From Bacteroidota bacterium (GTDB lineage: Bacteria; Bacteroidota; Bacteroidia; Chitinophagales; BACL12), in NCBI GenBank assembly GCA_016124275.1, contig WGOA01000081.1, positions 1 to 38,454 of the forward strand: a stretch of DNA of 38,454 bases, written 5' to 3'. Positions within the stretch are counted from its first letter, which is position 1; each line of letters begins with the position of its first letter. The notes under the pieces are model-generated. The model saw only the letters and a program-made list of their open reading frames with translations, searched no databases and had not been told where the DNA came from. This document shows, in pieces, positions 1 through 6,532 of this stretch. A program made the translations under genes and the position numbers.

Positions 1-74
1 CAAGCCATCGAAGGCTGGGCTAAAAAAAATCGCATACCCAACAAGATAACAAAAAGAAGGGAAAAAGTTCTCAT
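1..74 (-). CDS. Exported protein, N-terminal signal peptide only (cut by window edge)
   Basis: The reverse strand opens with ATG at position 74 and reads 24 complete codons to the window edge without a stop. The peptide begins MRTFSLLFVILLG, has a hydrophobic core to about residue 18 and then FLAQPSMA, which fits a signal peptide cut after FLA. The mature protein lies outside the window, so its function cannot be told. It is in the same orientation as the envelope genes upstream, but a 241-base gap separates it from the next gene, so it probably has its own promoter. That promoter region holds a run of 16 G (see the promoter entry). Confidence 0.6.
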   Translation of the reverse strand, partial: MRTFSLLFVILLGMRFFLAQPSMA

Positions 75-102
75 GGCAGAAGATTTAATGACGAAAAATA
101 GG

Positions 103-135
103 CAATTATACCCCCCCCCCCCCCCCGCTAGAAAA
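103..135 (-). promoter_or_regulatory. Candidate promoter with a 16-G spacer upstream of the exported-protein gene
   Basis: Read on the minus strand, TTTT (135-132) is followed by 5 bases, then 16 G (126-111), then TATAATTG (110-103). The ATG lies 28 bases further on. Bacteroidota vegetative promoters use TTTG, 19-21 bases, TAnnTTTG. Here the spacer is 21 bases and the -7 box matches 5 of 6 fixed bases; the -33 box is one base off. A homopolymer as the spacer would make promoter strength depend on its length. The boxes are imperfect and no transcription data exist, so this is an inference. Confidence 0.4.
111..126. repeat. Homopolymer tract of 16 C (G on the minus strand)
   Basis: Sixteen consecutive C residues lie in an otherwise AT-rich intergenic region. 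It is by far the longest homopolymer noticed in the window. Such runs slip during replication and are also easily misjudged in sequencing, so the exact length is uncertain. Confidence 0.9.
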
Positions 136-315
136 CCTAATATTTGACGTTAAATAAATGAGAAGTTTGTGTTAAGCCAATGTATCCCCTTCATTTGCCT
201 TGTATGACTTATATTATATTATTATTCATAAATCAACAAAACTTCGCGCTCAGTCCACCTGCATGTTGCCGGACTACATATACGGTGCCTGTTTGGACAA
301 GCCACCCAAACCACA

Positions 316-900
316 CTAATTATTATGCACAACAAACAAGTTCCGCCCCGGTCCGGTATGCTGCCGGGTGAAACGCTGCAACAACAACACCCCTTCCTCC
401 AGGTCGTGCACGCTCAAAGGAACGCGCGTTAAGATACGCTCGCGATCTACTTCCAACATGAGCCAACCTCTGCGGTGGCGAGTGTCCGAAAGCGCAGGAG
501 AGGCTTGAGGCCACGTTGTCTGCCCGCCCAGATCGGTCCAGATAACAGCGTCCAGGTTTTGGTAGCGACGTTCGAGTTTGAGCACGCGGAACAATCGGTA
601 GTCGTGGTAGATGCGCAGCTGAACAGGGTCAATCTGCAGCATTTCGCGGCCAAGCCGGTTCCAAAGCAAGGCAGGGACCAGCCAGCGCAGAGCCAGGGCA
701 AAACCCGCCGCAGACCCCATCACCGCAAAAAATGCTTGCGGTCCCCGCATGGACAAAGCAGCATGCCAAGCCAGAAAAACCAGTGCAACAGCCGCCAATG
801 CAGCGGCGATCAGCCCGTATGCAAGGCTCTTCTGCGGCGCTGGCCACAGGGATATTTCCACCGTATTCCGGTTAATGCGATACGTAAGTGCGTTGGCCAT
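316..900 (-). CDS. Hypothetical membrane protein
   Basis: The chosen start (ATG at 900) gives 194 residues beginning MANALTYRINRNTVEISLW. The frame is open further upstream to 1026, but those 42 residues look like translated spacer. There is a short polar N-terminus, two hydrophobic segments at about residues 27-47 and 53-75, and a basic, aromatic cytosolic part. This architecture, two membrane helices followed by a strand-rich tail, is like small membrane proteins of unknown function in Bacteroidota; I do not recognise a named family. It follows the DUF4837 gene on the same strand with about 150 bases between them. Stop TAA at 316-318. Confidence 0.6.
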   Translation of the reverse strand: MANALTYRINRNTVEISLWPAPQKSLAYGLIAAALAAVALVFLAWHAALSMRGPQAFFAVMGSAAGFALALRWLVPALLWNRLGREMLQIDPVQLRIYHDYRLFRVLKLERRYQNLDAVIWTDLGGQTTWPQASPALSDTRHRRGWLMLEVDRERILTRVPLSVHDLEEGVLLLQRFTRQHTGPGRNLFVVHNN

Positions 901-1050
901 AAGGTGCGCGGCAAGGCCAACAGGAGTTGCCCTAAGGTGGGCAAAATCCGGGGTAAAGGCAATCTTTTCTTTTGGCCGGCAATGCGCTACACAACTCATC
1001 CTGGCCAGCCGCATAACTGCCTGCAATCTGCCGTCCCTTGCCCAGAGCCC

Positions 1051-2139
1051 CTACGACCCTTCGCCCGGAACCCCAAACGTGGTGAGCACAGCCTCGAGTT
1101 CTCGGACCAGGCGGCGCTTGCGAGTCACGTCGGGCGCATAGACGTAGGCGTCCAGATGGATGATGCGATTGGTGGCCTTGTCGTAGACCAGGTAGTTGAT
1201 GAAGGGACCGCCCATGAAATCGTGTTCGAGGCGCCAGAGGCTTTGGGTGCGGATGGCGAAATGCCCGTTCAGGTCAATGGTGTCCTGCAGCGGGCGGACC
1301 AGTTTTTCGGTGGTCATGTAGGCGCCTTCAATCTGGCTGCGCTCGTATTGGCGGCCCAGGCTGTCGCGCACAAAAATGGCGTAGGCGGGGCTGGCTTCCA
1401 GCTCGCGGGTGTAAGGATGCGAATACACCATGATGGATGCCGTCAAGTCAACCGTGCTGCGGCGGTACCACAAAAATGCCCCGTTTGAGGAGGGGTGCTT
1501 TTTGTAATAAGCTGGTATTTTTAATAAAATATTATGCTCTTCCTCCAGCTCGCGGCCCAACAACTCCTCTTCACCGGAAGCATACATGTTGCGGCGAATT
1601 TTGGCAAATTCGGAGGTCTGAATCTTGTCGCAGATGCCCTCCAGGGCCTTGTCCAGGCCCTTGTCCATAGCCTCGTAATCGGAAGCTACTAATACGTGCA
1701 CCGATTGTCCGGCCGCCCAAACATCTTTGCGCTGCACGGTGTACAACCCGCCTGCGCGCACCTGCTCCTGCCCGCTCTGGCCGATCATGCGCTTGATCTG
1801 ATCGTTGTAGTCACTTTCGCGGTCCAGAATGCCCACCAGCAGAATGTTGCGGTGGTTGGTCAGCGTCTTTGTGAAACCTTCCAGATCCAGATTGAGCACA
1901 TCGAACATGGGCTCGTTGTGGATGAAATTGCCGTACTGCGCCCGGAGTCGCTCGTCCACGCGGCCGTACAAACTGTCGTTGGCGAAACGGGGGTCTTCGA
2001 CAAAAATGACTTCATCAACGCCCCCGATGGCCGAGGGAAGGGTGCTTGGCATGTCACCACAGGAGGGCAGCAACAAAAAAGCTGCCGCCCACAATGCGAC
2101 AGGCAAAAAACGCTGGGAAAACAAAAAACGACACTCCAT
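1051..2139 (-). CDS. DUF4837 family lipoprotein
   Basis: A protein of 362 residues. The N-terminus has a basic start, a hydrophobic stretch and LLLPSC at about residues 22-27, a lipobox that predicts a lipoprotein anchored at Cys27. The body has the pattern I associate with DUF4837: an opening that ends in EVIFVED, a segment mentioning PMFDVLNLDLEGF, and then HRNILLVGI. This family is confined to Bacteroidota and has no known biochemical role; an envelope location follows from the lipobox. It is downstream of the lytic transglycosylase gene, 107 bases away, and has its own candidate -7 element, so it may be transcribed separately. The ATG at 2139 is used because the signal sequence follows it directly. 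Confidence 0.85.
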   Translation of the reverse strand: MECRFLFSQRFLPVALWAAAFLLLPSCGDMPSTLPSAIGGVDEVIFVEDPRFANDSLYGRVDERLRAQYGNFIHNEPMFDVLNLDLEGFTKTLTNHRNILLVGILDRESDYNDQIKRMIGQSGQEQVRAGGLYTVQRKDVWAAGQSVHVLVASDYEAMDKGLDKALEGICDKIQTSEFAKIRRNMYASGEEELLGRELEEEHNILLKIPAYYKKHPSSNGAFLWYRRSTVDLTASIMVYSHPYTRELEASPAYAIFVRDSLGRQYERSQIEGAYMTTEKLVRPLQDTIDLNGHFAIRTQSLWRLEHDFMGGPFINYLVYDKATNRIIHLDAYVYAPDVTRKRRLVRELEAVLTTFGVPGEGS

Positions 2140-2183
2140 TTATAAGCGGCTATGATGCGGCGAACTACCGCAATCAGGACGCT

Positions 2184-2191
2184 CAAAACTA
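2184..2191 (-). promoter_or_regulatory. Candidate -7 promoter element before the DUF4837 gene
   Basis: The minus strand reads TAGTTTTG, an exact match to the Bacteroidota -7 consensus TAnnTTTG, 44 bases before the ATG. I find no TTTG at the expected 19-21 bases upstream, so only half of the promoter is supported. Confidence 0.35.
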
Positions 2192-2246
2192 CCGTTTATT
2201 GCCGGGAGGCTGTCAGATAAGCGTCATCTGTTGACGCCGAACCCCC

Positions 2247-3881
2247 TTACTTCTGCAGTTTCAACGTCATGCCCGCCTTCAGGGTGCTGCGCGCGCTCAT
2301 GCCATTCAATTGGGCGATGCTGTCAATGGAGTTGCCGGGATGCGCGCGGGCAATGCTCCAGAGGGTGTCGCCGGATTTGACGCGGTACAACAAGGTGCTC
2401 GTGCCGCTTGTGGCACTGCCGGGTGCTGCTGCAGAGGCGGTAACCCCCTGGCCCGCTGTGCGCTGTTTGTCCGTAAAGGACATGCCGGCTAACCCGGTAT
2501 AGCGGTGCGCTTCGTTGGCAGGCTTGTAAACAACCAGTTTCTGGCCAGCCTTAATGGCATTGCCCGACAGCTTGTTCCAAGTCCGCAAGTCGCTGACGCT
2601 CACTGCGTACCAACCCGCGATATAGGTCAGGTTATCGCCGGATTTAACCGTGTAGAGCAGGCGCGCTGGTTCTGTGCTGGTGTGTCTCTCTTCCGTTGCC
2701 ACGGTTTCAGGAACCGCTTCAGCCGCTGCTGCTTCCGTCTCGGGCGAAGGGCTTGGTGCGGGCTTGGCAGGCTCGCGGGCTGCAGCCAGAATTTCGTCGC
2801 GCTTGTTCAACCAAAGCATCGCCTTATCGTGGGGCAACCGCAGCGGGTAATGGCCGGAACCACCGGGCACTACGTCTTTGCGCAACGCAGGATTGTGGTA
2901 ACGAAGTTCTGAAACGCTCATGTCCAGTTGCTCGGAGAGCGTAACAAAAGTTGTGTTCTCTGACACCATCACCGTATCGCTGTACGAATAGCTGAACCGG
3001 CATTTCCAGGGCGTAAACTCGTGTTCTTTGTAGTAATTGAACGTGTACACCGCCGAAATAAACGCCGGCACATAGCCCCTCGTTTCTTTGGGCAGGTAGT
3101 CAAAGATGGCCCAGACGTTTCGCTTACCTCCCGCTTTGCGAATGGCCTTGTTCACATTGCCGGGTCCGCAATTGTAGGCGGCAATCACCAACAGCCAGTC
3201 GCCGTAAATACCGTAAAGTTGCTCCAGGTAGTCAATGCCGGCATCGGTAGCGGCGTAAGGGTCACGGCGCTCGTCCACGTAAGTGTCAATTCTCAGGCCC
3301 AGGCCCTTTGCGGTCGGGTACATGATCTGCCAGAGTCCGGTTGCCCCTTGCGGCGACACAGCGTGGGTATTCAGCGCCGATTCAATGACGGCCAGGTATT
3401 TCAATTCCATGGGCAGGTTGCGCTTGTCCAATTCCTGCTCAATAATGGGGAAATACAGGTCTCGAAGCCCCAACATGCGCTGCACACCAGCCCGGTTGCG
3501 CAACGTGTACATTTCGATCCAACTGCGAACGGTGGCGTTGAACGTCAGCGGAATTGTCGTGGGAATAGCCTGTAAGCGGGCTTTGAGCGTGGCATCGTCA
3601 AACTTGGGCCAAGCGTCGTGCTGGTGCCAGGTGCCGCTATCCAGCGGTGGTTCAGCCGGGCGAAAAGCCGATGATTCCAATTCGGCAACCAGGCTGTCCA
3701 TGGCATCCAGGACCAATTCCCAGTCGGCTTTCGTGAGCGGTTGTTCCAGCGTGCTGCCGGTTCCGCTAACCACTACAGTGTGCTGTTGAAGCGAGTCGGG
3801 GCCCGCCAACGCGGTAGTTGCCGAGGCAAACAGGGCCAGGGCAAATGCCGTGGTCAGCATGTTTCGGTTTAAATCGCGCAT
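2247..3881 (-). CDS. mltD: MltD-like membrane-bound lytic murein transglycosylase with LysM repeats
   Basis: A protein of 544 residues with an N-terminal signal sequence (about 8-27). A soluble lytic transglycosylase (SLT, GH23) domain spans about 140-260. It shows the catalytic Glu in AVIES (Glu167), the GATGLWQIM motif and AAYNCGPGNV. A weak LysM-like segment lies near 300-345, and two clear LysM repeats lie near 408-452 and 498-543, each opening with V-K-S-G-D. Enzymes of this layout cleave the glycan strand of peptidoglycan and form 1,6-anhydro-muramyl ends; the LysM repeats bind the wall. A Pro/Ala/Glu-rich linker (about 370-405) separates the catalytic part from the repeats. It sits beside tatA and the EnvC-like gene. 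The exact MltD assignment is by architecture only. Confidence 0.92.
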   Translation of the reverse strand: MRDLNRNMLTTAFALALFASATTALAGPDSLQQHTVVVSGTGSTLEQPLTKADWELVLDAMDSLVAELESSAFRPAEPPLDSGTWHQHDAWPKFDDATLKARLQAIPTTIPLTFNATVRSWIEMYTLRNRAGVQRMLGLRDLYFPIIEQELDKRNLPMELKYLAVIESALNTHAVSPQGATGLWQIMYPTAKGLGLRIDTYVDERRDPYAATDAGIDYLEQLYGIYGDWLLVIAAYNCGPGNVNKAIRKAGGKRNVWAIFDYLPKETRGYVPAFISAVYTFNYYKEHEFTPWKCRFSYSYSDTVMVSENTTFVTLSEQLDMSVSELRYHNPALRKDVVPGGSGHYPLRLPHDKAMLWLNKRDEILAAAREPAKPAPSPSPETEAAAAEAVPETVATEERHTSTEPARLLYTVKSGDNLTYIAGWYAVSVSDLRTWNKLSGNAIKAGQKLVVYKPANEAHRYTGLAGMSFTDKQRTAGQGVTASAAAPGSATSGTSTLLYRVKSGDTLWSIARAHPGNSIDSIAQLNGMSARSTLKAGMTLKLQK

Positions 3882-3886
3882 AACGG

Positions 3887-3894
3887 CAAAACTA
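3887..3894 (-). promoter_or_regulatory. Candidate -7 promoter element before the lytic transglycosylase gene
   Basis: The minus strand reads TAGTTTTG, an exact TAnnTTTG match, only 5 bases before the ATG at 3881. If it is real, the message is nearly leaderless or translation starts at the second Met (3860), which also precedes the signal sequence. No matching TTTG box at 19-21 bases was found. Confidence 0.28.
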
Positions 3895-4146
3895 GCTACT
3901 TAGGAGGCAAAACGGGGCATCAGATGGGTAAAATTTGGACGTAAGTTGTAAACGAAAAATCCACCAATTTGTTATGCATCAGCGGTAAAAAATATATAGA
4001 ACCAACAAGACCAGTTCATTACGCTTGTTAAATATTTGCGTTTGAAGGGCCTTATCCGTAGCTTCCTTAAATTTCCAGCCAGAATGTGACGGGCTTAAAA
4101 TGGCCTTGCCTTAAGCCAAAGCCTACAAAGACAGCGAAAAAATGCC

Positions 4147-4371
4147 TCAGGAAGACGATTTGGTCTCTGAAGTGGCCTTGTCTTTATCGTTCATGCCCTC
4201 CTTCAACTCGGTATTAATAGCCGAGCGGGCATCGTTGAACTCGCGGATACCGCGGCCAATGCCGCGCATGAGTTCCGGAATCTTCTTGCCGCCAAACAAC
4301 AACAAAACGGCCAGGACCAACAAGATGACTTCCTGCGAACCGAGACCAAAAAACAAGAGTAGGTGGCTCAT
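4147..4371 (-). CDS. tatA: Sec-independent protein translocase subunit TatA/E
   Basis: A protein of 74 residues with the typical TatA layout. It has a short N-terminus, one membrane helix at about residues 12-27 rich in Leu and Val, the hinge FGGKKIPEL, an amphipathic helix containing GRGIREF, and a charged tail rich in Lys, Asp and Ser. TatA oligomerises in the inner membrane and forms the path for folded proteins carrying twin-arginine signals. No tatC is seen here; in Bacteroidota tatA and tatC are often apart. It lies between the EnvC-like gene and the lytic transglycosylase gene on the same strand. Only sequence context separates TatA from TatE, so the family is sure but the paralogue is not. 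Confidence 0.93.
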   Translation of the reverse strand: MSHLLLFFGLGSQEVILLVLAVLLLFGGKKIPELMRGIGRGIREFNDARSAINTELKEGMNDKDKATSETKSSS

Positions 4372-4390
4372 GGTTGAAAATTGCGAACCT

Positions 4391-4398
4391 CAAAGATA
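4391..4398 (-). promoter_or_regulatory. Candidate -7 promoter element before tatA
   Basis: The minus strand reads TATCTTTG, an exact match to TAnnTTTG, 19 bases before the tatA ATG, a reasonable distance for a short leader. No TTTG is found 19-21 bases upstream. Confidence 0.4.
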
Positions 4399-4426
4399 GG
4401 TATAATCAGGCACAGCGTCCGACCTC

Positions 4427-4460
4427 TTGACCAGGATCATTGACCAGAATCATTGACCAG
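4427..4460. repeat. 13-base tandem repeat across the end of the EnvC-like gene
   Basis: The plus strand shows TTGACCAGGATCA at 4427, TTGACCAGAATCA at 4440 and a partial TTGACCAG at 4453, a 13-base unit present 2.6 times with one mismatch. The stop codon of the EnvC-like gene (4450-4452) lies inside the array, so the duplication extended the 3' non-coding region by near copies of the last codons. Confidence 0.85.
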
Positions 4461-5712
4461 AAAGCCAATCGGCCGGGTTCATGAGGGTAGTCCCCCGCCA
4501 GACCTCCAGGTGCACTTCCGTCTTTTTCTCCTCTGGATCCGTGTGAACCGTGCCAATGGGCTGGCGCGCTTTGACCGTGTCACCGGGCTTGACGGAAACA
4601 TCCTGGAGCTTGGTGTACACAGTAAAATACTCGCCGTGCTTGATGATGACCCCGCGCTGAAACGATGGGTTGTAAATAATGTTGACCACTTCCCCGTCAA
4701 AAATGGAGCGAACCGCTGCTCCCTGCACGGTACTGATGTCCACGCCGTTGCTTTGGATGTACACGGGTGGGTCACGCAGCACAGGATGAACCCGTTTGCC
4801 GAAGGCGCCGGTGATGTTTCCACGGTCAACCGGCCAGGGCAAACGGCCCTGATTGTCGGAAAACTGGCTGCTGAGCGCCCGCATTTCCGGGGTCAGCGTG
4901 GGCACTTCAGCCCCGCGTGAACCCGTATTCTCGCCGGCTTTGTTGGCGGCCTCCAACGCCCGAAGCCGCTCTTTGCGAATCTCGTCTGCAATAATCTGCT
5001 CAATGCGTCGGTTCAGCTCGTCGGCGTCTTTCTTTTTGGTGTTGATGGCCGCTAAAAGCTTGCCTTCAATCTTGGAAAGGGTGCTGATTTTGCTGTTTTG
5101 CTCTTCGCGCTCTTTGTCAAGCGTCAGCCGCTGCTCCTCTTCTTCCTGCAACAACCCGCGTTTCTCCGCTTTGTCTACTTCAAGGTCATTGACTTTGAAC
5201 GAAAGGGCTTCGCGCGTTGCTTTGATCAGGCTGATTTGTTCGCGGCGGAAGTTGGTGTACTCCTGCAAGTATTGCACCCGTCGAAGGGCCTGCGAAAAAG
5301 ACTCTGAGGATAGAATAAACCCAAGCCGGTCAAACGAATCGTGGTTGACGTATGCGTAGTACACCATATCAGCATACTCGTTCTTAAGTTCATCCAGGTC
5401 GCGCTCCAGCGAAATAATCACCCCGGTGTTTTCCAAAATACGGCTGTCCAGGTTGGACACCTGGTCGGAGATGTTGCCAATCAGACGCTTGCGAATGTCG
5501 ATTTTGCGCTGAAGCGCCTCTAACTCGGCTACCGTGGCCTGCTTGTTCTTTTTGGTTTCCGTCAGCACTTCTTCGGTCTTCCGGATCTCCTGCAGGAGTT
5601 TGTCGTATTGATCCTTCAGGGCAGACTTATCGCCTTGTTGGGCAAGGGCCACGCCCGCGCCGGCCAGCCAGAAGCAAGCAAAAAGCAACAAGGGAGCTAT
5701 GGCGCGAAACAT
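4450..5712 (-). CDS. envC: EnvC-like murein hydrolase activator, degenerate M23 domain
   Basis: A protein of 420 residues with a signal peptide ending near AGVALAQ (about residue 25). A long coiled coil follows (about 27-260), rich in Glu, Lys and Leu, and then a LytM/M23 peptidase fold (about 292-418). The M23 zinc residues look lost. The usual H-x-G-x-D reads SNGVDI, the position of the usual AHL reads TKL, and the usual HLH motif reads EVHLEV. EnvC proteins keep this fold without catalysis and activate periplasmic amidases that split the septal wall. The missing ligands and the coiled coil support an activator rather than an enzyme. It lies 16 bases after the DUF4292 gene, in one probable operon with the TPR gene. 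Confidence 0.9.
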   Translation of the reverse strand: MFRAIAPLLLFACFWLAGAGVALAQQGDKSALKDQYDKLLQEIRKTEEVLTETKKNKQATVAELEALQRKIDIRKRLIGNISDQVSNLDSRILENTGVIISLERDLDELKNEYADMVYYAYVNHDSFDRLGFILSSESFSQALRRVQYLQEYTNFRREQISLIKATREALSFKVNDLEVDKAEKRGLLQEEEEQRLTLDKEREEQNSKISTLSKIEGKLLAAINTKKKDADELNRRIEQIIADEIRKERLRALEAANKAGENTGSRGAEVPTLTPEMRALSSQFSDNQGRLPWPVDRGNITGAFGKRVHPVLRDPPVYIQSNGVDISTVQGAAVRSIFDGEVVNIIYNPSFQRGVIIKHGEYFTVYTKLQDVSVKPGDTVKARQPIGTVHTDPEEKKTEVHLEVWRGTTLMNPADWLSGQ

Positions 5713-5728
5713 GATCGTAAATGTAAGG

Positions 5729-6532
5729 CTACTCCTTGGGGTCGCGAACCACGGTGTACCCAGGGTTGATGTGGAAAGTGAAGCTCAATTCCGGTTCATT
5801 GATGGCCATTTTTGAAAAACGGGCCTGCAGGCTGGCGGGCATTTCGCCTTGAACGGTCAGCAGGCGGAAGGTGGCAAAAGTCTGGTCACTTACCGGCTCG
5901 TAGGCATCCAATTGCATGGTCATGCCCATAGATTGGGCCCCAGGCTGGCCGGGAAGTTGCTCGGGGTGCTCAAGGGCTTCCAGGCTCTGGGCAGTCAGCT
6001 TCAAATCGGAAGGCCGCAGCCAAAAGCGATGGACCTTTCCCCCGTCCTGACCGGAAAGCAGCAGCTTTCCGTTATCCAGGCCGGCGGTCCAGTCCAGCGG
6101 CTGGCGAACAAGCGCATTGCCTGAAATCAGGTCCTGAAGGGCCTCAAAACCCAAATCAATACGATATTGCTGGCGCAATTGGGCAAAGCCTAAAGGGTAA
6201 TACGTCTTGGCCGTGCGGTCCAAAATGTGGAGCGAATCGCGGGTTATGAGGATTCGCGCCCCTTCCAGCCCGGCTTTTCGCAGCGAAATCCAGATCAGGC
6301 TGTCGCGGTACATGCGCACCATGGCCGAAGCCCCGCTTTTTCCGTTGGTGTCTTCGATGTCCAAATCGGCGCGGGTCGAAAAGGTCTCGAACTCGAGGCG
6401 GGAGCCGTCCAGCGCCTGCCAGAGTTCCTGCGCCGAAACCTGGGGAATGTCCGAGGAAGCCACGGGTTTGGTGGATCGGCAGGATGCACCGAGCAGAACG
6501 AGAAAAGCCGTCGCGAACCAGACCTTATTCAT
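5729..6532 (-). CDS. DUF4292 domain lipoprotein
   Basis: A protein of 267 residues with the lipobox LLGASC (Cys18), so probably lipid-anchored. The body fits DUF4292, a Bacteroidota envelope family with a fold related to LolA/LolB-like lipoprotein carriers. It includes an early ELWQALDG helix, then short strands with polar ends such as RMYRDSLIWISLRK and a later HRFWLRPSDLKL. Biochemical role unknown. Its start overlaps the end of the TPR gene by 8 bases, and the EnvC-like gene follows 16 bases later, so the three are very likely translated from one message. That order, TPR, DUF4292, EnvC, is one I know from other Bacteroidota. Confidence 0.88.
   Translation of the reverse strand: MNKVWFATAFLVLLGASCRSTKPVASSDIPQVSAQELWQALDGSRLEFETFSTRADLDIEDTNGKSGASAMVRMYRDSLIWISLRKAGLEGARILITRDSLHILDRTAKTYYPLGFAQLRQQYRIDLGFEALQDLISGNALVRQPLDWTAGLDNGKLLLSGQDGGKVHRFWLRPSDLKLTAQSLEALEHPEQLPGQPGAQSMGMTMQLDAYEPVSDQTFATFRLLTVQGEMPASLQARFSKMAINEPELSFTFHINPGYTVVRDPKE

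Noticed and set aside
180-371. Plus-strand open frame of 63 codons
   Set aside because: It is AT-rich intergenic sequence that runs into the 3' end of the minus-strand gene and has no recognisable features.
475-1488. Plus-strand open frame of 337 codons
   Set aside because: It runs opposite to the hypothetical membrane protein and the DUF4837 gene, has a low-complexity Arg/Gln/Pro-rich translation and no family features; it is a shadow of GC-rich codons.
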